A stretch of 64,000 nt of DNA from an uncultured Dysgonomonas sp. (GCF_934668725.1 NZ_CAKUOF010000012.1:1-64000); one strand, 5' to 3'. Positions 25,767-36,478 are shown, counted from the first letter of the stretch. A program made the numbers and translations. Notes: generated by a model from the letters alone, not told the origin.

Positions 25767-25828
25767 ATAATACATCTTTATTTAGTATTAATTATCACTA
25801 AAATAGAGAGAAATTGACTTGCTTTTTA

Positions 25829-25836
25829 TATTTTTG
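25829..25836 (+). promoter_or_regulatory. -7 box upstream of the TamB-like gene
   Basis: TATTTTTG matches TAnnTTTG. A start near 25843 leaves room for translation from 25859 or from 25916. No matching -33 element is visible. Confidence 0.45.
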
Positions 25837-25858
25837 TACATCCTAAGGAAAAGACTCT

Positions 25859-28800
25859 ATTAGACGATTTAAATATATATTTCTCAGCATATTAGGAATT
25901 ATTCTAGGATTAATATTGCTTTTGTACGGCCTATTAAATATGCCGTATGTACAGAATTATGTAAAAGAGCGAATTGTTCTTGAGCTTAAAAACAAATTAC
26001 AAACCGATTTAGGAATAGGATCACTGTATATACGCCCCTTCAATATTATACAACTTAACGATTTGTATCTGAAAGATCAGAAAGACAGTACAATACTGAT
26101 TGCTCAAAAAGTATATGCTGATGTAGAGATACTTCCACTTCTCAATAATAAACTGATAATAACGGTATCTAAACTTTCTGACTTTGAAGTAAATTTGTCA
26201 AAAGACAGTGCAAATGCACCTCTAAATATTCAGTTTATAATTGATACCTTCAAACCCAAAGACAATAAAAAGAAAACCAAATTTGAGGTACAGATAAACT
26301 CCCTGAATATTGCTGATGGACGTTTTAAGTTTGATATCAACGACCGTCCCTACGTAAACAATAAATTTGACCCTAATCACATTAGTGTTACAAATCTCAA
26401 TGCAATTCTCTCGCTCAGATCACTCGAAACCGATTCGTTAAATATTCAGATCAAGAAGTTAACCCTTCAAGAAAAAAGCGGATTAAAGATCAACAACCTT
26501 ATTGTTCGGCTTATCACTCAAGACAATCATCTCTTTGTCAAAGGTTTTAAACTCGAATTACCAAAATCGCTACTTGAATTCGAAAAATGTGAAATCGATT
26601 ATTCTTCAACCGATTCCACTAAAACTCTTATAGACAAGGCACTATTTGCAATTAAAACCTCACCGATTTCTTATATAGCTCTGAAAGATATTGCCGCTTT
26701 TGTGCCTTCTTTTAAATATTTTGAAGAAAGGGTGTTATTCCGCACTGAAATTAATGGTAGCCTCGACAGTATAAGAGTTACTAACCTAACGCTTGATTAC
26801 GGTGAGAAAATGCATATCGTAGCAAAAGGTTATGTGAAGAATGTAAGAAACAAAGAAAAATTATATGCACAAGGAAGCGTTGATAATTTGACTGTAACAA
26901 AAGAAGGTATTACAGGGCTACTAAATAACCTATCGGGAACAAAGAAAGACTTGCCTTCTATTCTCAATAATATCAATACTGTTTCATTTCATGGAAATGT
27001 CTCAGGATATTTAAAACAATTAAAAGCGGACGGCTATTTAGGTACCGAACTAGGTTCAGTTATCGCAAAACTCGATTTTGGCTTCAACCCAGATACCCAT
27101 ACTAAATCTTTCTTTAAAGGAAATATTAATACTCAAAACTTCCAACTTGGGAAATTACTAGACAATAAAGATCTGGAAGATATTTCTCTAAACATGGATG
27201 TCAATATTACTCAACCCACATATGGAAAATTAAAAGGGTCTGTAGATGGACTTGTGCAAAAGATCACCTTCAAAAAATACACTTATCATGATATTAAGTT
27301 GGGTGGTACATATGACGGTCTGCGTTTAAACGGAGGTTTATCAGTGGATGATCCGAATGGTATACTTAGCATTCACGGATTATTCGACTTATCTGAAAAA
27401 GAACCGAAACTCAACTTTGATGCCCGATTGAGGAATGTTCGTCTGGACAAACTAAACCTAAGTAGTAAATACAAAGAATCATACTTAAGTTTAGGAATAG
27501 ATGCTAATTTCTCAGGAAAAAATATAGATGATATACAAGGTTATATCAAAACCGACTCGGTTAGTTTCAGGCAACCGGATAAGACTTTTACCTTGGAAAA
27601 TTTTATTGTAGAGGCATCCGGCTTCGAAGATACACGTAAACTAAGTATCCAATCGGATATCATCAATGGAGAGGTGCTGGGTGCATACTCTTTCACAACA
27701 ATAGCCGAAAGTGTAAAGAGGTCACTGAATACTTACCTGCCTGCATTAATCAGTTTCAATGAAAAGAAAAAAACGAAAATCAAAGAAAATAATCTGACAT
27801 TTGATTTTACAATCAACAATACAGAGAAAGCCAGCGATATTTTCCAGCTACCGGTAACGATATACAGTACAACCAAAATAATCGGATTTTACAATAATCA
27901 AACCGAAAGGTTCAAAATTGAAACCTATTTGCCATCACTAAAAGCTGCCGGAACCCGCATTCAATCGGGTTACTTACTGGTAGAAAATAACAGTGAAGCG
28001 ATAAAATCGACTATATCGGGGACATTTGTGACCAAAAAAGGTACTCTAAACAACTTATCTGCAGATATTCTCGCACAAGACGATGTCATCAATATACATA
28101 CCTTATTCTTAAATAAAGAGGAAGGAAAGCTTAAAGGTGAGTTTACCAATTCGATAGCATTCTCAAAACCGGATAAGAAAACCTTACAAACCGACATTCA
28201 GTTTCAAGCCGGAGAATTGGTTTTAAATAATACTCTGTGGAAGATAAAGAATTCTCACATTCGCATAATCCCAAACAAAATAAGCATAAACGATTTTGTA
28301 GTAACCAGCGATAATAAAGATCAACAACTAAAAATAGACGGCACTTTTTCGGCCAAAGACCCCGATGAACAACTGCATGTCCACTTAAAAAACATCGATC
28401 TGGACTATATATTCAATACACTATCAATAAGTGCCTTGCAGTTTGGAGGAGCAGCTAGCGGAGACCTTACACTATCTTCTATAGATGGGCAGCCTTATGC
28501 CAATATAAACCTAAATGTGCTCAATTTTGCCTTTAATAACACAGTACTTGGAGATTTGAACCTGTACAGTGATTTGGACGCTGAAACTAAAAAAGTCAAT
28601 TTAAAAGGAACAATATCAAATCCTGAAAATAAACTGACTAATATTAATGGATTCATAAATCCGATAACCCAAGAGTTATCAATAAATTTCGATGCCGACG
28701 AAATAGATATTGCTTTCCTTAATAAATATGTAGAAAGCCTTTTCAACGGAGTAAAAGGTAAAGGAAGTGGAAATGTACACTTATTTGGTAACTTCTCGGA

Positions 28801-30367
28801 TGTAACTGTCGAAGGTAAAGCCTACATCGAAAATGGGGGTTTAGGTATCAACTTCCTCAATACCAGCTATACGTTTACCGACACCATTTACATGAAAAAA
28901 GATCTCATTTACTTTAATGATATCGCTTTTCATGACGAAAAGGGTAATACGGCATTAATAAGCGGCAAAGTAGTTCACAATTACTTTACCAACTTCTTAT
29001 ATTATGTAAGCCTGCTTGGAGATAATTTTATGCTATACAATGCTACGCAAAGGCATAATCCCATGTTTTACGGAACGGTTTTCGGTTCGGGATCGGGCGT
29101 TATAAAAGGAGATGAAAGGGCTGTTGATATTAATGTAAATATGCAGACCAACAACAATACTAATATTTTTATGAACTTCATGGAAGAAACGGCATCCGAA
29201 TATTCTTTCATCAGATATAAAACAAAAGAAGAAGCAACAGACTCGATACATAACCCGAATGAAAGACCTAAATTAAGCAGGTTTAAAACCGATTCGGGTA
29301 TGGAAGTAAATATGAATTTCTATATAGATGCAACTCCCGATGCTACATTGGAATTACTTATGGATCCTGTAGGAGGAGACCGGATAAAAGCTTCCGGATC
29401 GGGGGCATTACAATTTACCTGGGGAACCAATAAAGACCCTATGCTATATGGTACTTATATGATTAATAAAGGCTCATATAACTTTACATTCCAGAAGGTA
29501 TTTGAACGGAAATTCTCTATTCAAGACGGTAGCTATGTGCAATTTAGAGGTGACCCGTTCCAAGCTAATATTGATATCACAGCACTGTACCGTGTTATAG
29601 CCAATCTGAATGATTTGGATCAGAATATAGCTAAAAACTCCGGACAGACAAGTGTTCCTGTAAATTGTATACTTAACATAACAGGTGCCTTACGGCAGCC
29701 CAAAGTAAATCTGGATATTGCTTTACCGTCGGCCGACCCCGAGATACAAAGACAGATAAAGAGTTTGATGAGTACCGAAGATATGATCAACAGGCAAATT
29801 GTTTACCTGCTGCTATTATCTAAATTCTATACGCCCAACTATGCTCTAACTGACCAGAAAACATCTGATTTTGCTGCAGTTGCCTCTGCTACATTATCAA
29901 CACAATTGAGTAATATACTCAGCCAACTTGATGATCGCTGGCAAGTAGGTACCAACATACGAACCAGTGATACTGGATTTTCGAATACCGAGGTCGAGCT
30001 TATTTTATCTAGTAGATTACTTAATGACCGCGTTTTATTCAATGGAAATTTCGGTTACCGAGATAATGCAATGACACAACAAGATGCATTTATCGGAGAT
30101 GTTGATATCGAAGTACTGCTCAATAGAATAGGTACATGGCGCCTGAAAGCATACAACCACTACAACGAAAAATACTATTATGTAGGAAGCGGCGGTAGCA
30201 ATAATGGTGTACAGACTCAAGGTGTGGGTATTATGTATAAAAGAGATTTCGATCATTTGAGAGAGTTATTTACAAAACCCAAAAAGAAAAACACCATATC
30301 TATTATAGATACAGCAAAAAATCAAGACACTTTGAAACATATCAATCAAATGGTAAAAATGAAGTGA
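25859..30367 (+). CDS. tamB: TamB-like translocation/assembly protein
   Basis: This very long protein (about 1500 aa) has a membrane anchor at its N-terminus, repeated AsmA/TamB-type beta-strand blocks throughout, and a conserved DUF490/TamB C-terminus (GTYMINKGSYNFTFQKVF, then DPFQANIDITALY). It would span the periplasm as a lipid- or protein-conducting groove linked to outer-membrane biogenesis. No ATG, GTG or TTG precedes 25916, yet the frame upstream encodes IRRFKYIFLSILGIILGLI, the missing first half of the transmembrane anchor. The best start by protein logic is ATT at 25859, after an in-frame stop at 25844 and next to an AAGGAAAAG stretch. A TTG at 25916 would truncate the helix. The stop overlaps the next gene's start. 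Confidence 0.88.
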   Translation: MRRFKYIFLSILGIILGLILLLYGLLNMPYVQNYVKERIVLELKNKLQTDLGIGSLYIRPFNIIQLNDLYLKDQKDSTILIAQKVYADVEILPLLNNKLIITVSKLSDFEVNLSKDSANAPLNIQFIIDTFKPKDNKKKTKFEVQINSLNIADGRFKFDINDRPYVNNKFDPNHISVTNLNAILSLRSLETDSLNIQIKKLTLQEKSGLKINNLIVRLITQDNHLFVKGFKLELPKSLLEFEKCEIDYSSTDSTKTLIDKALFAIKTSPISYIALKDIAAFVPSFKYFEERVLFRTEINGSLDSIRVTNLTLDYGEKMHIVAKGYVKNVRNKEKLYAQGSVDNLTVTKEGITGLLNNLSGTKKDLPSILNNINTVSFHGNVSGYLKQLKADGYLGTELGSVIAKLDFGFNPDTHTKSFFKGNINTQNFQLGKLLDNKDLEDISLNMDVNITQPTYGKLKGSVDGLVQKITFKKYTYHDIKLGGTYDGLRLNGGLSVDDPNGILSIHGLFDLSEKEPKLNFDARLRNVRLDKLNLSSKYKESYLSLGIDANFSGKNIDDIQGYIKTDSVSFRQPDKTFTLENFIVEASGFEDTRKLSIQSDIINGEVLGAYSFTTIAESVKRSLNTYLPALISFNEKKKTKIKENNLTFDFTINNTEKASDIFQLPVTIYSTTKIIGFYNNQTERFKIETYLPSLKAAGTRIQSGYLLVENNSEAIKSTISGTFVTKKGTLNNLSADILAQDDVINIHTLFLNKEEGKLKGEFTNSIAFSKPDKKTLQTDIQFQAGELVLNNTLWKIKNSHIRIIPNKISINDFVVTSDNKDQQLKIDGTFSAKDPDEQLHVHLKNIDLDYIFNTLSISALQFGGAASGDLTLSSIDGQPYANINLNVLNFAFNNTVLGDLNLYSDLDAETKKVNLKGTISNPENKLTNINGFINPITQELSINFDADEIDIAFLNKYVESLFNGVKGKGSGNVHLFGNFSDVTVEGKAYIENGGLGINFLNTSYTFTDTIYMKKDLIYFNDIAFHDEKGNTALISGKVVHNYFTNFLYYVSLLGDNFMLYNATQRHNPMFYGTVFGSGSGVIKGDERAVDINVNMQTNNNTNIFMNFMEETASEYSFIRYKTKEEATDSIHNPNERPKLSRFKTDSGMEVNMNFYIDATPDATLELLMDPVGGDRIKASGSGALQFTWGTNKDPMLYGTYMINKGSYNFTFQKVFERKFSIQDGSYVQFRGDPFQANIDITALYRVIANLNDLDQNIAKNSGQTSVPVNCILNITGALRQPKVNLDIALPSADPEIQRQIKSLMSTEDMINRQIVYLLLLSKFYTPNYALTDQKTSDFAAVASATLSTQLSNILSQLDDRWQVGTNIRTSDTGFSNTEVELILSSRLLNDRVLFNGNFGYRDNAMTQQDAFIGDVDIEVLLNRIGTWRLKAYNHYNEKYYYVGSGGSNNGVQTQGVGIMYKRDFDHLRELFTKPKKKNTISIIDTAKNQDTLKHINQMVKMK

Positions 30368-31563
30368 TGATTCATATATATAAAGATACCCTGCAATTTA
30401 TATTAGAACATGAATCGGACGACATACGACAACTTGCATTAAAAGCAAAATCGTATCCTGATATTGATATGCCTATAGCTATCAAACAAATCTCAGGTAG
30501 ACAAATTGCGAAATATAAAATTCCATCCTGGTATCAGTTCGAAAATATCATCTATCCAAAGCACTTGTCGATGGAACAATGCTCTTCCGAAGCTACAGCC
30601 CTATACAAAGCCTCTTTATGTAAGGGAGATATTCTTATAGATCTTACCGGAGGATTGGGGGTTGATTTTTCATTCATGGCAAAGAATCATAAGCAAGCAT
30701 ATTATATAGAAACTCAACAAGAGTTGACCGAATTAGCCGAATGTAATTTTAACACATTAAGTTTAAATCAAAGTAAAGTAATACAAAATGATGCTGTTTC
30801 GTTTCTAAACTCATTCGAGGGTATTGCCGATACTGTATTTATAGATCCGGCCAGAAGAAGCAATACAGGAAAGAAAACAGTTCTCATCGAAGACTGTACT
30901 CCCAATCTGTTGGAAATAGATAATCTTCTTAATACTAAAGCTCAACGAGTGATTATTAAGTTATCGCCTATGCTTGATATCAGCCATGCTTTGAATTCAC
31001 TCACCAATATTACTGAAGTACATATTATCAGTGTGAATAACGAGTGCAAGGAGCTACTGTTCATAAAAGACAAAGTGTGTAAAGATGAAGGTGTACAACT
31101 TATTTGTATCAATCTTTTAACGAATAAGAAAGATGAGTTTTTTACCTTCACTAAAGCCGAAGAAAATACTTCATTGATTTCTCATACAGACGAACCACAA
31201 GGATACATATATGAACCCAACCCTTCTATACTTAAGGCTGGTGCATACAAAAGTATTGGGACGAGATATGGCTTAATGAAACTGCACCCCAACAGTCATT
31301 TATACACTTCTTATACTTTAATCGAGAACTTTCCCGGCCGAAAGTTTCAGATCAAAGAAGTAATATCGCCCAACAAAAAAGAAATAAAGGTTCACTTAAA
31401 AGATATTACTCAAGCAAACATAGCAACACGAAACTATCCGTTTTCGGTTGCAGATATAAGAAAACAAACCAAGCTGAAGGAAGGCGGAACTGATTATATA
31501 TTTGCTACGACCTTAGCCAATGAAAAAAAAGTATTAATTTTGTGTCAAAAGGTTTCGGATTAA
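30367..31563 (+). CDS. THUMP-like class I SAM-dependent methyltransferase (PG_1098 family)
   Basis: This protein of about 398 aa has a methyltransferase fold: ILIDLTGGLGVDFSFMA is the SAM-binding motif I, then YYIETQQELTELAECN, and FIDPARR is motif IV. The C-terminal region resembles the ferredoxin-like/THUMP-like domain of this Bacteroidetes family, which suggests an RNA substrate, though this is not demonstrated. The ATG overlaps the last base of the tamB stop codon (TGATG), indicating translational coupling. It is followed 123 nt later by tilS, another RNA-modification gene. Confidence 0.85.
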   Translation: MIHIYKDTLQFILEHESDDIRQLALKAKSYPDIDMPIAIKQISGRQIAKYKIPSWYQFENIIYPKHLSMEQCSSEATALYKASLCKGDILIDLTGGLGVDFSFMAKNHKQAYYIETQQELTELAECNFNTLSLNQSKVIQNDAVSFLNSFEGIADTVFIDPARRSNTGKKTVLIEDCTPNLLEIDNLLNTKAQRVIIKLSPMLDISHALNSLTNITEVHIISVNNECKELLFIKDKVCKDEGVQLICINLLTNKKDEFFTFTKAEENTSLISHTDEPQGYIYEPNPSILKAGAYKSIGTRYGLMKLHPNSHLYTSYTLIENFPGRKFQIKEVISPNKKEIKVHLKDITQANIATRNYPFSVADIRKQTKLKEGGTDYIFATTLANEKKVLILCQKVSD

Positions 31564-31578
31564 TACCGCAGACCGATA

Positions 31579-31660
31579 CTAAGTTTGCAGAACTATCTGT
31601 TGCTTTGGCAAGCAAAACTGCGATAGGTTGTTATGCCTTAAAATGTATCATTAAATATTT
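31579..31660 (+). repeat. Dispersed ~83-bp intergenic element, copy B
   Basis: This is the second copy of the element at 11974-12056, ending with the same 24 bases. Its hairpin is TTGCTT-TGGC-AAGCAA (31600-31615), and an outer CTATC/GATAG helix is possible (31593-31597 with 31622-31626). It fills most of the gap between the methyltransferase gene and tilS, ending 26 nt before the tilS ATG, so here it is in sense orientation in a likely tilS leader. Confidence 0.75.
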
Positions 31661-31686
31661 TCTTATAATTATATTCAAACCTTTTC

Positions 31687-33006
31687 ATGCAGACCATCTC
31701 CAAAGTAAAAAAATACATCCAGGATAATATGTTACTAACCGAAAAGGCTAGGGTTATCATCGGAGTCAGTGGAGGTGCCGATTCTATGGCTCTATTGGAT
31801 ATACTTCACCATCTTGGTTATGAATGCATTGTAGCACATTGCAACTTTCATCTTAGAGGACAGGAGTCGTACCGTGATGAATATTTTGTAGAAAAAGTTG
31901 CCACTAAATACAAGTTCAAATATGTATCGGCAAACTTTGATACTAAAAAATATATCGAAGAAGAATCTATTTCTCTCGAAATGGCTGCACGTGAGCTGCG
32001 TTATGCATGGTTCGAGAAAATCAGAAAAGAATATAAAGCAGAAAAAATTGCCGTAGCCCATCATCAGGACGATTCGGTAGAAACAGTTCTTATAAACCTC
32101 ATAAGAGGTACAGGTATACGAGGCTTAAGTGGCATACCACCTATCAATGGTAAAGTGATCCGCCCGCTACTTTGCATATTTCGTGAAGATATTCTGCAAT
32201 ACCTGAAAGTCAGACACATCGGTTTTGTCGAAGACAGCACCAATAAAGAGGATATATATACACGTAATAAAATACGACTCAATGTAATCCCCCTTCTTAA
32301 AACAATCAATCCATCGGTAGTACAAGCCATTCAAAAAACATCTGAAAACCTGTATCATACCGAAAACATTTTCAATGCATATATAGAAAAAGCCAAACGC
32401 AAGGTTTTTTCCAATAATAAAATTGATATCAATGCTTTATTAAAACAAAAAGAACCTAAAACAATTCTTTTCGAAATATTATTCCCTTATGGATTTAATG
32501 CTTCTACTGTTGATAACATATATGAGTCGGTAAACAGCCAATCCGGTAAAATATTTTATTCAGAAGAATATCAGCTCGTAAAAGACAGAGAAACCTTTAT
32601 ACTGGAACCCACAAATAATCAACCGGATACTATATATACCCTCTTTGAACACGAGACAACAATTGAAGAGCCTTGTAAAATGACATTCGAGTCATTTCGC
32701 AAAACACCTTCTTTTCAATTAGAACAAAATCCAATGACCATTTATTTAGACAAGGGAAGACTTATTTATCCTCTGATTATCCGTAAATGGAAACATGGTG
32801 ATAAATTCATACCCTTTGGAATGAAAGGTCATAAAAAAGTGAGTGATTATTTTACTGACCGTAAATTCAGCCTGATTGATAAAAGTAATACATGGCTATT
32901 ATGCTCGGGTGATGATATTGTATGGATAATCGGTGAACGTATCGACGACCGTTTTAAGATAACTCATACAACAATTGAGATATTAAAGATCACTTTAATT
33001 CGATAG
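31687..33006 (+). CDS. tilS: tRNA(Ile)-lysidine synthase
   Basis: This 439-aa protein has the PP-loop ATP pyrophosphatase motif GVSGGADSMALL at about residues 25-36, the family stretch HCNFHLRGQES, and HHQDDSVETVL. A C-terminal TilS domain includes KWKHGDKFIPFGMKGHKKVSDYF, split by IRKW. It attaches lysine to C34 of tRNA-Ile(CAU), an essential modification. The 3' end overlaps the end of the convergent TPR gene by 17 nt, so the two messages can form a short antisense duplex and no separate terminator exists. Confidence 0.96.
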   Translation: MQTISKVKKYIQDNMLLTEKARVIIGVSGGADSMALLDILHHLGYECIVAHCNFHLRGQESYRDEYFVEKVATKYKFKYVSANFDTKKYIEEESISLEMAARELRYAWFEKIRKEYKAEKIAVAHHQDDSVETVLINLIRGTGIRGLSGIPPINGKVIRPLLCIFREDILQYLKVRHIGFVEDSTNKEDIYTRNKIRLNVIPLLKTINPSVVQAIQKTSENLYHTENIFNAYIEKAKRKVFSNNKIDINALLKQKEPKTILFEILFPYGFNASTVDNIYESVNSQSGKIFYSEEYQLVKDRETFILEPTNNQPDTIYTLFEHETTIEEPCKMTFESFRKTPSFQLEQNPMTIYLDKGRLIYPLIIRKWKHGDKFIPFGMKGHKKVSDYFTDRKFSLIDKSNTWLLCSGDDIVWIIGERIDDRFKITHTTIEILKITLIR

Positions 33007-34312
33007 AATTTTTGGTCAAAGCTTTCTCTAGACGTCCGATATGAGAATTCAAGCTAAGTATACTTGCCTCTACGTTTTTTATCTCGAAGTCATCTTCTTT
33101 ATCATCTTTTTGTTTTAGTTTTTCTAAATAGTTTTTAAGTTCGCTCTGGTATTTCACATAATACTCCAATGCTGGCGATGGTTCTTCCAATTCATAATCA
33201 TATATGGTGCCTAAGGTGAAATAGAGATACATATTCTGATTTTGTTGCCCATATTTAGTCGCCTCCTTATAATTAGCAACAGCATTTTCGTACTCTTCAA
33301 GACCTTCGTATCCTTTTGCCAGCCCACGATAATAGAGATACAATATCATATCAGACGGAATAGTCTTTTCCAGAATTTTCTGAAAATAAATAACGGAACT
33401 ATTGAAATTACGCATTTCATTAGAAACCACCCCTAAACAATACAATACTCGGTTATTTGTAGTATCTTGTGCATAAGCTTTTAGCAAATATGGAAATGCC
33501 TTTTCATTCTCACCCAAAGAATAATAAGAAATACCCAAACTGCGATTTACAACCAAAGAGCTATTGCCATTCAAATAACATCTTTCGAACCGAAGAGCGG
33601 CTTCTTCATAAAAATCAGCCCCATAATAACTTAACCCATTCAGCAAATTTATTTGCTTGCTTGTACTGTCTTTTTCTACAAAATTATCCGAAATTTGTAT
33701 TGCTGATCCAAAATTTTTCAGCTTGATATTTATATTTATCAAGCTTGCTATAGAAAACACATCTGTTGTATCTGCCTTTAAAGCCTTAGTATAATAAACT
33801 ATTGCACTATCAGGTAAATTCATATTTTCGAAGCATTGTGCCGATCTCTTGACCATATTGGTAAGTCCGTATTTATCAGCTAGTATTTTATAGTCAGATA
33901 AAGCAGCTTTATAATCTTCCAGACGAAACAACATCTCTGCTCGTTTTATCTTATAATATATATTGAGGGAATCCAATGCTATCAATTCATCATAACAAGC
34001 AAGGCTTCCATTCCAATTCGACAAAGCTTGATAGCATAAAGCCATTTCCGACTTTAGTTTTAAATCATCCTTATCTGTCTGAGCCAAAGACTTCAATACT
34101 TCAATTGCCTTAGAATAATTATCCAAACCTTTGTAACAAATGGCTTTAAGTTTAAGCAACTCTTTTGTTTCATCTTGCTTTTCAATGTATTCTATAGCCT
34201 TATCAAACTGATAATTAGCAATATAATCATCAATTAACGAATATTCCACCTGAGCATTTAAGCCAACTATATATCCAAGAAAAAGGCTAATAAAAAGAAT
34301 AAGTGTCCTCAT
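32990..34312 (-). CDS. Secreted tetratricopeptide-repeat protein
   Basis: This 440-aa protein has a signal peptide (MRTLILFISLFLGYIVGLNA) followed by about ten TPR-type helical pairs, recognisable by repeats such as YKGLDNYSKAIEVLKSLA, YQALSNWNGSLACYDELI and YYSLGENEKAFPYLLKAY. The C-terminal ~50 residues are lysine/glutamate-rich and probably coiled coil. It would act as a periplasmic or outer-membrane scaffold; the partner is unknown. The gene ends inside the 3' end of tilS. Confidence 0.85.
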   Translation of the reverse strand: MRTLILFISLFLGYIVGLNAQVEYSLIDDYIANYQFDKAIEYIEKQDETKELLKLKAICYKGLDNYSKAIEVLKSLAQTDKDDLKLKSEMALCYQALSNWNGSLACYDELIALDSLNIYYKIKRAEMLFRLEDYKAALSDYKILADKYGLTNMVKRSAQCFENMNLPDSAIVYYTKALKADTTDVFSIASLININIKLKNFGSAIQISDNFVEKDSTSKQINLLNGLSYYGADFYEEAALRFERCYLNGNSSLVVNRSLGISYYSLGENEKAFPYLLKAYAQDTTNNRVLYCLGVVSNEMRNFNSSVIYFQKILEKTIPSDMILYLYYRGLAKGYEGLEEYENAVANYKEATKYGQQNQNMYLYFTLGTIYDYELEEPSPALEYYVKYQSELKNYLEKLKQKDDKEDDFEIKNVEASILSLNSHIGRLEKALTKNSIELK

Positions 34313-34583
34313 AATTAATCTACTATTTTTTCGTAAATCTACAAAAAAATAATAAATATGGAAAAATAAATGCTACTTTTTTTATTTAGAGATCAAAAAG
34401 ATTGTTTTTCTAAAAAATATATATAATTTTGTGTCACGGTAAGAAAAAACTACAGATTTCTTATTCAAATCAATAGTAAAAACTCGATTGTATCCTTAAT
34501 TATTTTGCATCAACATTGAATCAGCAATATTCTCTTATGCTGTCTAATTCAGAATATTAAATAACAAAACAATATAGATATAC
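34313..34583 (+). promoter_or_regulatory. rho control region and leader
   Basis: A near-consensus promoter is present: TTG at 34402-34404, 19-nt spacer, TAATTTTG at 34424-34431. The start near 34438 gives a leader of about 146 nt, long enough for the autoregulatory attenuation known for rho in other bacteria, though no such site is identified here. Confidence 0.65.
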
Positions 34584-36419
34584 ATGCGTATATACAACAT
34601 TCTTGAGCTAAATGAAAAGCTCACAACCGAACTTAGAACCTTAGCAAAAGAGCTAGGTATCAAACGTCCCGACGCGTATAAAAAGGACGAATTAATCTAT
34701 AAGATATTAGACGAACAGGCTATTATTGAGGCAAAAAACAAAAACTCGGAAAGCTACAAAGCTGAAAGCAAACAATCAGACAAAAAAAGCACAGAGAATA
34801 CAGCCAAATCAAAGCCGAGTAAAACAGCACCAACTTCTAAAGCTACAATTGTTGAAAATAAAGTAGAGGAAATCAAAGAAGTTAAAGAGCCACAACAAGA
34901 AGCTCCAATAACTCAACAACCTCAGGCAACTGCATCAAACGATGATACAATAAGTAAACCGAAGGAAAGAATAGTGCACCGAAAAAATACGGAAACTTCA
35001 AATAACAGCGTAAACGAACCGACAAATACTAAAACAATCCCTCAAAGGCCTACGCAATTAGTATTCAAGTCGAGTAAACCACGTCCCGAAACGAAAGAAG
35101 AAGTTCCTGCAATGGCTCCCCTATCTCCTCTCGAAGTAGATACAGACGTACCCCCTGTTGTTGTTGAGTCACCTAAAATGGCTCCCGTTAATGTTAGTAC
35201 ACCTCCAGCACCTGCAACTAACAATCCTGTTTCAAATAATAGTGGGAATAGTAATAATCAAAAACAAAATAATAATCAACCTCAAGAAAAATCTTTTGAG
35301 TTTGAAGGAATCTTATCAGCCACAGGCGTACTGGAAATAATGCAGGAAGGTTACGGTTTTTTACGTTCTTCCGATTATAACTATATGTCATCTCCCGACG
35401 ATATCTACATTTCTCAATCCCAGATACGTCTTTTCGGTTTGAAAACCGGAGATATAGTAGAAGGTCCGATACGTCCCCCAAAAGAAGGAGAAAAATTTTT
35501 CCCTTTGGTAAAAGTAGATAGAATAAACGGACGTAGTCCCGAAGAAGTAAGAGACCGCGTACCATTCGACCACTTAAAACCTCTTTTCCCTAACGAAAAA
35601 TTCAAACTTACATCCGGTAGAAACGATAATTTCTCGTGCCGTGTTGTAGATTTATTCTCTCCGATAGGTAAAGGACAACGTGGACTGATTGTTGCACAAC
35701 CTAAAACAGGTAAGACGTCGCTACTTAAAGATATAGCAAATGCCATCGCCAACAATCATCCTGAAGTGTATATGATTGTACTGCTGATAGACGAACGTCC
35801 TGAGGAGGTTACCGACATGGAAAGAAGTGTAAACGCAGAAGTTATTGCATCTACTTTCGATGAACCGGCAGACCGTCACGTAAAGATTGCAGAGATCGTA
35901 TTAAACAAAGCAAAACGAATGGTTGAATGTGGTCACGATGTAGTTATTTTATTGGACTCTATCACTCGTTTGGCACGTGCTTACAATACAGTTCAACCGG
36001 CATCGGGTAAGGTATTAACCGGAGGGGTTGACGCCAATGCATTACACAAACCAAAACGTTTTTTCGGAGCAGCCCGTAATATCGAAAACGGTGGTTCATT
36101 AACCATTATTGCTACAGCTCTTACCGAAACAGGTTCTAAAATGGATGATGTTATCTTTGAAGAATTCAAGGGTACAGGCAACATGGAGCTTCAATTGGAT
36201 CGTAAATTATCTAACAAACGAGTATTCCCTGCTGTTGACATTATCTCTTCAAGTACACGTCGTGATGATCTGTTACTTGATCCTGATACACTTAACCGCA
36301 TGTGGGTACTTCGTAACTTCTTGTCGGATATGAATTCGGTAGAAGCCATGCAGTTCCTTGATAAAAGGTTGAAAAAGACAATTAACAACGAGGAATTCCT
36401 AATCTCAATGAACGATTAA
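34584..36419 (+). CDS. rho: Transcription termination factor Rho
   Basis: This 611-aa protein has an N-terminal Rho_N helix bundle (residues 1-50), then a disordered insert of about 180 residues rich in Pro, Thr, Asn, Lys and Glu. The RNA-binding cold-shock-like domain follows (SATGVLEIMQEGYGFLRSS), then the hexameric ATPase with Walker A VAQPKTGKTSLLKDIA near residue 370 and VVILLDSITRLARAYN as Walker B. The insert is common in Bacteroidetes and may add RNA binding or promote condensates. It is transcribed from its own promoter and ends in a strong terminator (36479-36520). Confidence 0.98.
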   Translation: MRIYNILELNEKLTTELRTLAKELGIKRPDAYKKDELIYKILDEQAIIEAKNKNSESYKAESKQSDKKSTENTAKSKPSKTAPTSKATIVENKVEEIKEVKEPQQEAPITQQPQATASNDDTISKPKERIVHRKNTETSNNSVNEPTNTKTIPQRPTQLVFKSSKPRPETKEEVPAMAPLSPLEVDTDVPPVVVESPKMAPVNVSTPPAPATNNPVSNNSGNSNNQKQNNNQPQEKSFEFEGILSATGVLEIMQEGYGFLRSSDYNYMSSPDDIYISQSQIRLFGLKTGDIVEGPIRPPKEGEKFFPLVKVDRINGRSPEEVRDRVPFDHLKPLFPNEKFKLTSGRNDNFSCRVVDLFSPIGKGQRGLIVAQPKTGKTSLLKDIANAIANNHPEVYMIVLLIDERPEEVTDMERSVNAEVIASTFDEPADRHVKIAEIVLNKAKRMVECGHDVVILLDSITRLARAYNTVQPASGKVLTGGVDANALHKPKRFFGAARNIENGGSLTIIATALTETGSKMDDVIFEEFKGTGNMELQLDRKLSNKRVFPAVDIISSSTRRDDLLLDPDTLNRMWVLRNFLSDMNSVEAMQFLDKRLKKTINNEEFLISMND

Positions 36420-36478
36420 GAAAAAACATATGATTGTAAGACGATAGTTAGTAAAATCGGAGTATAATCAGTAAAATT

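Noticed and set aside
31542..31727. 61-codon open frame across repeat copy B and into tilS
   Set aside because: The other copy of the repeat carries a stop in the matching frame and a one-base indel, while hairpin symmetry is kept in both; this points to non-coding DNA.
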